Below are positions 14,659 to 21,733 of a stretch of DNA of 21,853 bases, piece by piece (position 1 is the first letter of the stretch; the number at the start of each line of letters is the position of its first letter). The DNA lies in assembly GCA_019237175.1 (NCBI GenBank), contig JAFAHP010000364.1, positions 1-21,853 on the forward strand, written 5' to 3'. The notes beneath the pieces were generated by a model, which had not been told where the DNA came from, ran no database searches, and worked only from the letters and a program-made list of their open reading frames with translations. The DNA comes from Alphaproteobacteria bacterium (lineage in GTDB: Bacteria > Pseudomonadota > Alphaproteobacteria > ATCC43930 > CGMCC-115725). The position numbers and the translations under genes are program-made.

Positions 14659-15791
14659 TGTGTGCGATGCTCGCCGAACCCCCGGCCCCGGCGCCGATTG
14701 CCGCTCCCGCCGCAGCGGAGCCGGTAGTACGGGTCGAGGCTCTCGACCACTTTTACGGCGAGGGTGTGGCACGCAACCAAGTGTTGTTCGACAATCGGAT
14801 CGCGATCTCGGCGGGCGAGCTGGTGGTCATGACCGGCCCGTCCGGCGCCGGAAAGACGACCCTTCTGACTTTGATCGGGGCGCTGCGCTCGGTGCAGGCC
14901 GGACGCATGGAAGTTCTCGGCCATAACCTGTCGCGGCTGCCGCCGCATGGCCTGGTCGAGGTGCGGCGCAACATCGGCTTCATATTTCAGATGCATAATT
15001 TGTTCGATGCGCTGAGCGCATACGAAAATGTCAAGATGGCGATGCAGCTCGCCCATCTACCGCCGAAAGGCATGCGCCAACACGGCACCGAGATCCTCGA
15101 TCGCCTCGGCCTCGGGCATCGCGTCGACTACAAACCGCACCTGCTTTCGGGCGGCGAGCGTCAACGGGTCGCCATTGCGCGAGCCCTCGTCAACCGCCCG
15201 CGTCTCGTCCTTGCCGACGAGCCGACAGCGGCGCTTGATCGCGATTCGGCAAGGAAGGTGGTCGAGCTGCTCAAGGAGATGACGGTCGAGCACGACAGCG
15301 CGGTGATCATGGTGACTCACGATTACCGCATCATCGAATCCGCCGACCGCCTTGTTCACATGGTGGATGGTCGGATCGTCTCGGACGTTGTCCTGCACGA
15401 TGCGTTGCGAATCTGCGAATTCCTGCGGGCGGTCGAATTGTTCCGGGCGCTGACCCCGACGCAGTTGACCGATGTTGCGGAAAAGATGACGAAGCGAAAA
15501 TACGCCGCCGGAGACACCATCCTTCGTGCAGGGGAGCCCGGCGAGGATTTCTTTTTGATATCCGATGGGGAGGTCGATGTCATCCGGGCCGATCACGAGG
15601 TTGCCCGCCTCGGCCGCGGCGATTTCTTTGGCGAGGTTGCGCTGATCAGTGGCGAACCGCGCAACGCGACGGTGCAGGCGACCGAACCGGTCGATACTTT
15701 CGTCCTGGGAAAGGCCGATTTCCAGTCGGCGATCGAAGCTAGTGCACCCTTTCGCGAGCAGCTTTACCGTGTCTATTTCTCGCGCCATTGA
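14658..15791 (+). CDS. DevA-type ABC ATPase fused to a cyclic-nucleotide-binding domain
   Basis: Of 377 residues, about 25-245 form a MacB/DevA-class ATPase with Walker A GPSGAGKTT (60-68), signature LSGGERQ (163-169), Walker B LVLADEP (Asp187, Glu188) and the switch His in MVTHD. Residues about 255-370 form a complete cNMP-binding domain. It includes AAGDTILRAGEPGEDFFLISDGEVDV and the phosphate cassette FFGEVALISGEPRNATV, with Glu326 and Arg335 in the ligand-binding positions. An exporter ATPase of this class normally ends soon after the switch region. The extra domain suggests that ATP hydrolysis or complex assembly responds to cAMP or cGMP, but it could also bind another ligand. ATG 14658 overlaps the permease stop; ATG 14667 is an alternative. 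Confidence 0.9.
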   Translation: MCAMLAEPPAPAPIAAPAAAEPVVRVEALDHFYGEGVARNQVLFDNRIAISAGELVVMTGPSGAGKTTLLTLIGALRSVQAGRMEVLGHNLSRLPPHGLVEVRRNIGFIFQMHNLFDALSAYENVKMAMQLAHLPPKGMRQHGTEILDRLGLGHRVDYKPHLLSGGERQRVAIARALVNRPRLVLADEPTAALDRDSARKVVELLKEMTVEHDSAVIMVTHDYRIIESADRLVHMVDGRIVSDVVLHDALRICEFLRAVELFRALTPTQLTDVAEKMTKRKYAAGDTILRAGEPGEDFFLISDGEVDVIRADHEVARLGRGDFFGEVALISGEPRNATVQATEPVDTFVLGKADFQSAIEASAPFREQLYRVYFSRH

Positions 15792-15813
15792 ACGAATTCC
15801 GGCGCTGCGCGGC

Positions 15814-17745
15814 ATGCGTTTTTGGATTTCGGCAGGCGCCGCCGTAAGCCCGGACTTGCCAGCCACGGCCAATCCGCCTATGCGAATGCGCGTGGCGGAG
15901 ATCGCATCGGACGCGCGGATACGCGACACCGATCTCGCGGCCGCCGGTTCGCGCCGCGAGGCGCGGCTGCGCGACAGCGAGCTGTTTTTGCTTGTCTTGG
16001 CGCTTGCCGCGGGCGTCGCTGCCGGTCTCGGCGTGGTCCTGATCAATCTGTCATTAGGTATCGTCCGAAAACTGGCCTTCGACATCCCGATTGGCGCGCA
16101 CCTCAGCGAGGTCACGGGCATCGGGCCGCCGCGCGTCATTATCATGCCTGTCATCGGCGGTGTCCTGGTCGGTCTCAGCGCGACGATGCTGCGCCGTTGG
16201 CGCCCGCGCGAGGTCGTCGATGCGATCGAAGCCAATGCGCTCTTCGGCGGCCGAATGTCGTTCGGCGACAGTATCGGGTTGGTCTGGGTGACGCTTCTGT
16301 CCGGCGGGTTCGGCGCCTCGGTCGGGCTTGAGGCCGCCTATACCCAGCTGGGGGCAGCGATGGCTTCGCGGATCGGCCGCAGTATCGGGTTGCGGCGCGA
16401 CGACGTTCGCCTGCTCGTCGGCTGCGGGGCTGCGGGCGCCATTGCCGCCGCATTCAATGCTCCGTTAAGCGGCTCGTTTTACGCGTTCGAGCTGATTATC
16501 GGCAGCTACACTTTGCAGGCGTTGGCGCCGGTCGGCATTTCTGCGCTAACCGCGGTGCTGGTGGTGCGCGCGCTCTTCGCCTCGAGTCCGATTTTTGTCG
16601 TTTGGCACGACACCGGGCTTACTGCGGCCGACTATATCGCGTTTTTCGCGATGGGCCTTGCCGCCGCCGGCCTCGGCATCGCGACGATGAAGGGGGTGAC
16701 GTCGACCGAGAGGCTGTTCCGCGCGCGCGCCGTGCCGCGTTGGGCGCGACCGGCCCTGGGCGGAGTGATTTTGGGGATGATCGCGGTGCCGTTTCCCCAA
16801 GTGCTCGGCAGCGGTCACGGCGGCATACTCGCCGACCTGCATGGCGGGTTTGACCTGACTTTTCTGGCCGGGCTGGTCGTCGCCAAGATCGCCGGCTCGG
16901 CGATTTCGATCGGCTCCGGCTTTCGCGGCGGGCTGTTCAGCTCCTCGTTGTTTCTGGGGGCGCTGTTTGGCAGCCTGTGCGGCGGACTGTTACTGGAGTT
17001 CGTACCCCATTTTTCGGCCGACCCGCTGATCTACGCGCTGGTCGGCATGGGTGCGGTGGCCGCGGCCATCGTCGGCGCGCCGATGACGATGATCATGCTG
17101 GTGCTGGAGACGACCGGTGATTTTTCCGCGACCATCGGGGTGATGGTCGGGGTCGTCACCGCCGCGTTCGCGGTGCGGCACTGGTTTGGTTATTCGTTTG
17201 CAACTTGGCGGTTCCATCTGCGCGGGCTGACGATCCACAGCCCGGAGGATGTCGGCTGGATAAACGAGCTCTTGATCGGGCCGATGATGCGCCGCGATCC
17301 GGCGGTGATCTCGGCGGATTTGTCGGTTGACGAACTGCATCGCCGGTACCCTGCCGGCAGCACAAAACAGGTATTTGTGGTCGACGGCGACGGCCGCCTC
17401 TCCGGCATTCTCGATCCGGCCGAGACCCATGGGGTCGCCGGCATGGATGAGCCGAAAACCGTTGGCGAGTTGGTGTCGGCGCCGCCCGCCCACCTGCTGC
17501 CCGGCGACGATCTGCGAACCGCGCTCAACCGGTTCAGCGAAGCCCGCCAGGAGACATTGCCGGTTATCGACAATAGCGAAGGCCGCCGTGTCATCGGCTA
17601 TGTGAGCGAGGCCTACGCCCTGCGTCGTTACGCCTATGAACTCGAGCGCCATCGCGGTTCGCGTCCGGACGATGCCGGCATTTTCAGCCCTGCCGCCGGA
17701 GACGTGTCGATCGAGAGCCGCGAAGCGCGAATAGGCGGCGAGTAA
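15814..17745 (+). CDS. ClC-family chloride channel/transporter with C-terminal CBS domains
   Basis: The 643-residue protein has a ClC core (about 55-480) and two CBS-like segments (about 490-545 and 548-600). Core features are GGFGASVGLEAAYTQLGA with the gating-type Glu173, CGAAGAIAAAFNAPLSGSFYAFELIIG, GSGFRGGLFSSSLFLGA (about 368-384) and AIVGAPMTMIMLVLETTGDF. The first ClC filter motif (GSGIP) is missing, replaced by RWRPREVVDAI. The second reads GLEAA instead of GREGP and the third GGLFSSS instead of GxFxP. It is thus a divergent ClC, and ion selectivity is open. The start is uncertain: the frame is open from 15649, ATG 15814 follows the ATPase stop by 22 bases, and ATG 15880 is also possible. 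Close spacing suggests it belongs to the ABC operon. Confidence 0.85.
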   Translation: MRFWISAGAAVSPDLPATANPPMRMRVAEIASDARIRDTDLAAAGSRREARLRDSELFLLVLALAAGVAAGLGVVLINLSLGIVRKLAFDIPIGAHLSEVTGIGPPRVIIMPVIGGVLVGLSATMLRRWRPREVVDAIEANALFGGRMSFGDSIGLVWVTLLSGGFGASVGLEAAYTQLGAAMASRIGRSIGLRRDDVRLLVGCGAAGAIAAAFNAPLSGSFYAFELIIGSYTLQALAPVGISALTAVLVVRALFASSPIFVVWHDTGLTAADYIAFFAMGLAAAGLGIATMKGVTSTERLFRARAVPRWARPALGGVILGMIAVPFPQVLGSGHGGILADLHGGFDLTFLAGLVVAKIAGSAISIGSGFRGGLFSSSLFLGALFGSLCGGLLLEFVPHFSADPLIYALVGMGAVAAAIVGAPMTMIMLVLETTGDFSATIGVMVGVVTAAFAVRHWFGYSFATWRFHLRGLTIHSPEDVGWINELLIGPMMRRDPAVISADLSVDELHRRYPAGSTKQVFVVDGDGRLSGILDPAETHGVAGMDEPKTVGELVSAPPAHLLPGDDLRTALNRFSEARQETLPVIDNSEGRRVIGYVSEAYALRRYAYELERHRGSRPDDAGIFSPAAGDVSIESREARIGGE

Positions 17746-17940
17746 GCACCCCTTTTTAAAACCGTGCAAGCCGCGGCAATTTATGGTGAAATTAGAAGTG
17801 GGCGGGCTCTGAGGCTGTTCCGCGCCGGCGCGCAGAGGGCGACGCCGCACCACATCTGTTGATCTATGCGTTTGTGATGGATTACTAGATCATCGATTAT
17901 CTGCAGGCGCACGAGCGGCGAGCAGGGAAGGACGGGCACG

Positions 17941-19038
17941 ATGGCGCAGGTTGCGCTCCGCAATATTGTTAAAATGTTTGACAAGACCCCGGCAGTTCAG
18001 GGCATCGACCTCGATATCGCCGATCGCGAGTTCATTGTGCTCGTCGGTCCTTCCGGATGCGGCAAAACCACGACCTTACGGATGATCGCGGGGCTCGAGG
18101 AGGCCACGTCCGGCGAAATCTATATTGGCGACCAGCTCGTCAACGACGTGCCGCCAAAGGACCGCGACATCGCAATGGTATTCCAAAATTATGCGCTCTA
18201 CCCGCATATGTCGGTGTTTGAAAACATGTCCTTTGGCTTGCGGCTGAAGAAGTTCGCAAAGACCGAGATTAAGGCGCGCGTCGAGGAGGCGGCCCGCATC
18301 CTCGACATCACCAACTTGTTGGATCGCCGGCCAAAGCAGCTTTCCGGGGGTCAACGGCAACGGGTCGCGATGGGACGCGCTATCGTGCGCCATCCCAAGG
18401 TTTTTCTGTTCGACGAGCCGTTATCGAACCTCGACGCCAAACTGCGCGTGCAGATGCGCACCGAAATCAAAAAAGTGCATCAGACGGTCACGACGACAAC
18501 GGTTTACGTCACTCATGATCAGGTCGAGGCGATGACGTTGGCCGATCGAGTCGTGGTTATGAACACCGGGCGGATCGAACAGATCGGCACCCCCGACGAG
18601 GTCTACAACCATCCCAGGACCAGGTTTGTGGCAGGCTTCATCGGCTCCCCGACGATGAATCTGTTGCCTTGCCGTATCGCTCGCAACGGCAGCGGGTTGA
18701 CGGTTCGGCTTTCTGATGGGCTCACGTTCCCGGTGCCAGCAAACCGCGAGGCGCGATATCGCTCCTACGTTGACACCGAATTGCTGTTTGGCCTGCGGCC
18801 CGAGCATATAACCGAACCGCGCGGCGAAGCCCCGCCTGGAGTCGTGCCGTTTTCCGTGCGGCTCGACGTGGTCGAGCCGATGGGTATGGAAACCATGGTT
18901 TATTTCATTGTCGACGGCGTCGAGGTTTGCGGGCGTGTCGATCCGGCGGCCGCCCGCGCCGCCGGCGAGCCGATGGCGCTGATCGCCGACCTCAACAAAA
19001 TGCATCTGATCGATCCGCGCACCGAAGAAATCGTCTGA
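17941..19038 (+). CDS. CUT1-type sugar ABC transporter ATPase (UgpC/MalK/MsmK-like)
   Basis: The 365-residue ATPase has Walker A GPSGCGKTT (36-44), the Q-loop in MVFQNYALYPHMSV, signature LSGGQRQ (134-140), Walker B FLFDEP (Asp158, Glu159), the D-loop SNLDAKLR and the switch VTHDQ. Residues about 235-360 are a TOBE/MalK-type regulatory domain (LLFGLRPEHI, VVEPMGMETMVYF). The group energises import of sugars or glycerol-3-phosphate. No permease or binding protein lies in the window, so the substrate is unknown and the subunit may serve permeases elsewhere. ATG 17941 has a good AGGGAAGGA site (about 17925-17933). The gap of 195 bases upstream probably holds its promoter. Two SDR genes follow closely. 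Confidence 0.93.
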   Translation: MAQVALRNIVKMFDKTPAVQGIDLDIADREFIVLVGPSGCGKTTTLRMIAGLEEATSGEIYIGDQLVNDVPPKDRDIAMVFQNYALYPHMSVFENMSFGLRLKKFAKTEIKARVEEAARILDITNLLDRRPKQLSGGQRQRVAMGRAIVRHPKVFLFDEPLSNLDAKLRVQMRTEIKKVHQTVTTTTVYVTHDQVEAMTLADRVVVMNTGRIEQIGTPDEVYNHPRTRFVAGFIGSPTMNLLPCRIARNGSGLTVRLSDGLTFPVPANREARYRSYVDTELLFGLRPEHITEPRGEAPPGVVPFSVRLDVVEPMGMETMVYFIVDGVEVCGRVDPAAARAAGEPMALIADLNKMHLIDPRTEEIV

Positions 19039-19060
19039 TTTCACCGGTCGGCCATCCGCA

Positions 19061-19819
19061 ATGGAACTTGACGGCAAAGTGATCGTCGTCACCGGTGCGG
19101 CGCGCGGCATCGGTCAGGAGTTCGCCCGCGGTCTCGGTGCCGCCGGCGGGCGCATCGTCGCGGCCGACATCAACGATTGTAGTGCCACAATCGAGCAGCT
19201 GAGTGCAGCCGGCGGCTCCGCGATCCCCTTTCGCCTCGACGTACGCGACATATCCTCCGCCCGAGACATGGCCGAAACCGCAGTCGAGACTTTTGGGCGG
19301 ATCGACGCGCTGATCAACAACGCCGCGCTTTATGGTCCATTGCGCGGCGGCCGTTTCGACGCGATTGCAGAGTCCGACTGGGATGCGGCGATGAGCGTCA
19401 ACGTCAAGGGGGTGTGGAACTGCTGTAAGGCGGTGGTGCCGGCGATGCGACAGGCTGGCGGCGGCAGCATCGTCAATATGGCTTCGCTTGCCGCGACCTA
19501 CGGTATGCCGTATGGGCTGCATTACACGACGTCGAAGGCGGCGGTGATCGGGTTGACGCGCGGTCTCGCGCGCGAACTGGGGCGCGATCGGATCCGAGTC
19601 AACGCCCTGGCGCCGAGTGCTGTTCTGACTGAAGGGACGCGGGAATTTTTTGGCGACAGACTCGACCGGGCACTCGATGTGATCAAAGGCGGCCAGTCGA
19701 TTCAGCGCAATCTCGCGCCATCGGATCTCGTCGGGGCCGCCTTATGGCTTGTTTCCGACGCCGCCGCACTCGTTACCGGGCAGACGATCGCCATCGACGG
19801 CGGCACCGTGATGCTATAG
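19061..19819 (+). CDS. Short-chain dehydrogenase/reductase (classical SDR), first copy
   Basis: The 252-residue classical SDR has TGAARGIG (11-18) for NAD(P), NNAA (86-89), catalytic Ser142, Tyr155 and Lys159 (YTTSK), and the C-terminal LVTGQTIAIDGGTVM typical of the FabG-like group. Asp37-type residues in VAADINDC after strand 2 favour NAD(H). The substrate cannot be told from sequence. The upstream sugar-type ATPase suggests a polyol or sugar derivative. It begins 22 bases after the ATPase stop and is followed after 18 bases by a second SDR gene, so the three are probably one transcript. Confidence 0.92.
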   Translation: MELDGKVIVVTGAARGIGQEFARGLGAAGGRIVAADINDCSATIEQLSAAGGSAIPFRLDVRDISSARDMAETAVETFGRIDALINNAALYGPLRGGRFDAIAESDWDAAMSVNVKGVWNCCKAVVPAMRQAGGGSIVNMASLAATYGMPYGLHYTTSKAAVIGLTRGLARELGRDRIRVNALAPSAVLTEGTREFFGDRLDRALDVIKGGQSIQRNLAPSDLVGAALWLVSDAAALVTGQTIAIDGGTVML

Positions 19820-19837
19820 CCGCCGAGTGACTGACGG

Positions 19838-20593
19838 ATGAGGCTCAGCGGCAAGGCATCGCTTGTCAGCGGCGCCGCAGGCGGTATCGGCCGGGCGATT
19901 GCTGTGGCGTTCGCCGAGGCGGGTGCCGCGGTCGCTTGCTTCGACATCGATCGCGGCGGTGCCGAGGCAACCGCGCGCCTCGTCGAAAAGGCGGGGGGCC
20001 GCGCTGCCTATTGTAGCGGTGACGTCGCCGTCGAAGACGACACGCTGGCGGCGGTGGCTGCCGCAAGGGAAGCGTTCGCCCGTCTCGACATCCTCGTCAG
20101 TGGTGCCGCCCCGTACGATGTCGGCGGTACCGTTGTCGAGACCAGCCTTGCCGATTGGGAACGGAATGTGGCGGTTAATCTGACCGGCTCCTTTCTGCTG
20201 TGCCGCGCCGCCTTGCCGGTCATGATCGCGAGCGGCGGCGGATCGATTATTCTGATCGCCTCGCAATTAGGCCGCGTCGGCAGCGCTGGGCGCGCCGCCT
20301 ATTGCGTGACCAAAGGCGGCTTGATCCAGCTGGCTAAAGTCATGGCGATCGACCACGCCGCCCAGAACATCCGCGTCAACACGCTCTCGCCCGGCGCGGT
20401 CGAGACCGAACGGCTCACGCGCCGCTACGGCAGCTTTGCGGCCGCGCGCACCGTAATGGCGCCTAAGCACGTTCTTCGGCGGCTCGGCCGACCTGCGGAG
20501 ATCGCTGCCGCTGCGGTGTTCCTCGCGAGCGACGAAGCGAGTTTTGTAACCGGCAGCGATCTGTTGGTCGACGGCGGCTATACCGCGGTCTGA
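19838..20593 (+). CDS. Short-chain dehydrogenase/reductase (classical SDR), second copy
   Basis: The 251-residue SDR has SGAAGGIG (11-18), Ser142, Tyr155 and Lys159 (YCVTK) and the closing FVTGSDLLVDGGYTAV. The usual NNAG after strand 4 reads SGAA (88-91), so the structurally important Asn is Ser here. That is tolerated in some SDRs but unusual. CFDIDRGG after strand 2 suggests NAD(H). It pairs with the previous SDR, and the two may catalyse consecutive or opposite oxidations in one pathway; this is inference from order only. A short hairpin (20611-20624) follows the stop. Confidence 0.92.
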   Translation: MRLSGKASLVSGAAGGIGRAIAVAFAEAGAAVACFDIDRGGAEATARLVEKAGGRAAYCSGDVAVEDDTLAAVAAAREAFARLDILVSGAAPYDVGGTVVETSLADWERNVAVNLTGSFLLCRAALPVMIASGGGSIILIASQLGRVGSAGRAAYCVTKGGLIQLAKVMAIDHAAQNIRVNTLSPGAVETERLTRRYGSFAAARTVMAPKHVLRRLGRPAEIAAAAVFLASDEASFVTGSDLLVDGGYTAV

Positions 20594-20610
20594 AAAACGC
20601 GAGCGGTCCG

Positions 20611-20624
20611 GCCAGTCAACTGGC
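20611..20624 (+). terminator. Short hairpin after the SDR operon
   Basis: GCCAG and CTGGC pair across TCAA (or GCCAGT/ACTGGC across CA), beginning 17 bases after the SDR stop. It has the right place for a transcript end, but the stem is short and no T run follows. Confidence 0.3.
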
Positions 20625-20709
20625 ACGAACGGCCTCTGGCCCGCATCCAGACGGCCGCGGGCTACCTGTTTTGCCCCGGGCGCGCTACACTTCGCACCAG
20701 CTTGCCTAT

Positions 20710-20729
20710 CCCACACTGCCCCACACTGC
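20710..20729 (+). repeat. Tandem 10-base repeat before the ParA-like gene
   Basis: CCCACACTGC occurs twice with no gap (20710-20719, 20720-20729), 15 bases before the ParA-like start codon. Two direct copies near a partition-type gene may be a regulator-binding site, or a chance duplication. Confidence 0.5.
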
Positions 20730-20743
20730 TTTTCGAGGACCTT

Positions 20744-21040
20744 ATGGCGCTCGCAGTCTCCTTCATCAACTTCAAAGGGGGCGTCGGCAAAACTACGTTA
20801 TCGGTTGAGATTGCGGCGTTACTCTACAAAAAGTTCAATTCACGGGTATTGATCATCGACCTTGACCCACAATCAAATTGCACCTGTACTGGTTGAATGA
20901 ACAGGACTGGGAAGAGAAGATCAACGCACATGAAACCCTTTTAGCTTTTTTTTGAGGCGTGCCTTGCTGATCGGTCCTTTGATCTATCCTCGTATCTTCG
21001 ATTTCCAAAGAGGCATGAGGCCATTCGATCCAGGGAGTGA
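20744..21040 (+). pseudogene. ParA-like ATPase, 5' part only, broken by two frameshifts
   Basis: ATG 20744 follows a GAGGA site and opens with AVSFINFKGGVGKTT (deviant Walker A of ParA/MinD ATPases), then VLIIDLDPQSN, the Walker A' region. The frame stops at 20894-20896. Homology-like sequence continues in frame 1 from 20884 (LYWLNEQDWEEKINAHETLLAFF) to a stop at 20953-20955. It then returns to frame 2 from 20954 (EACLADRSFDL...) to 21040. The second shift falls on a run of eight T. Plasmid and phage ParA proteins have about 250 residues, so most of the gene is missing. Base composition is visibly less GC-rich than in neighbours, which suggests acquisition from elsewhere. Confidence 0.65.
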
Positions 21041-21248
21041 CGTGGCTCGTGCTGCTCAAGAAGTCCGGGCATTGGCTGCCGTCGGGAAAACGGCCAAAAT
21101 CGAGCCGGGCTTAAGCGGACCAACGGCGTAGCTCGCCCCGGAGGCAAACCGCCGAGCGCTCTGCGTCCCCAGGGGTCGGACGAAAAGCGCCTCTCGACGC
21201 GATGCTGCTCGCTTTTGCCGAGATGGGCAAACACGAAAGGCGAACACG

Positions 21249-21476
21249 ATGAAATTCACCAGAATTACGGTCGACCCGGGACAGATGGGGGGCGTGCCGT
21301 GCGTCCGGGGTCTGCGCATTCCGGTGGCGACCGTTGTTGCGATGATCGCTGATGGCACGACCCAATCCGAGATCCTCGCGGCATACCCCGATCTGCAACG
21401 GGAGGACATCGCCGAGGCGCTGCGCTACGCCGCCGAAGCGGTGCGCGAGCGCGAGCTGCCGCTGGTCGGCACCTGA
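21249..21476 (+). CDS. DUF433 family antitoxin-like protein
   Basis: The 75-residue protein matches DUF433: FTRITVDPGQMGGVPCVRGLRIPVATVVAMIADGTTQSEILAAYPDLQREDIAEALRYAAE. The family has a small winged-helix-like fold. It is usually encoded directly before a DUF5615 or Mut7-C PIN-like gene and is thought to act as the antitoxin and self-repressor of that pair. Length is normal and no key stretch is missing. The partner gene starts nine bases downstream but is internally deleted, so this antitoxin may now be an orphan. Upstream lies a 200-base stretch with no recognisable gene. Confidence 0.9.
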   Translation: MKFTRITVDPGQMGGVPCVRGLRIPVATVVAMIADGTTQSEILAAYPDLQREDIAEALRYAAEAVRERELPLVGT

Positions 21477-21485
21477 GAATGGGGC

Positions 21486-21662
21486 GTGCGGTTTATCATT
21501 GATAACGCTCTCTCGCCGATCGTCGCGGATCAGCTCCGGCAAGCCGAATTGCTGCTGGCCAACTTGCCGGCGGTCGAAGAGCCGCTGCAAAGTGGATGCG
21601 TCGTTGTGTTCGACGATACCCGGTTGCGCGTTCGCCGGCTTCCGGTCGGGGGAGGAGAGTAA
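21486..21662 (+). pseudogene. Internally deleted DUF5615 (PIN-like) toxin remnant
   Basis: From GTG 21486 a continuous frame encodes 58 residues. The first 20 (RFIIDNALSPIVADQLRQA) are the start of DUF5615 proteins. The rest (ELLLANLPAVEEPLQSGCVVVFDDTRLRVRRLPVG) is their C-terminus. The normal middle of about 60 residues is gone without loss of frame. It includes the VHVRDYGL-type stretch and the acidic segment around ISADTDFG that forms the PIN-like active site. Full-length relatives have about 115-125 residues. The product should be catalytically dead; whether it still folds or binds the DUF433 partner is unknown. Comparison is from memory of the family, not a search. Confidence 0.75.
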
Positions 21663-21733
21663 GCCGACTGTTCCGGAGAGGCGAGATTAGCGCAGGGCCA
21701 CGATCTCGCACGGGCAGGGGAGCGCCCAAACCG

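Noticed and set aside
15057..16235. Minus-strand open frame spanning the end of the ABC-cNMP fusion and the start of the ClC gene
   Set aside because: It crosses two well-supported plus-strand genes and shows no family pattern.
17746..17940. TTGATC at about 17860 as a -35 box for the sugar-type ATPase
   Set aside because: No acceptable -10 hexamer lies 16-19 bases downstream, so the promoter could not be placed.
20946..20953. Eight-T run as an intrinsic terminator
   Set aside because: No GC-rich hairpin precedes it; the run lies inside the ParA-like remnant and is better explained as a frameshift site.
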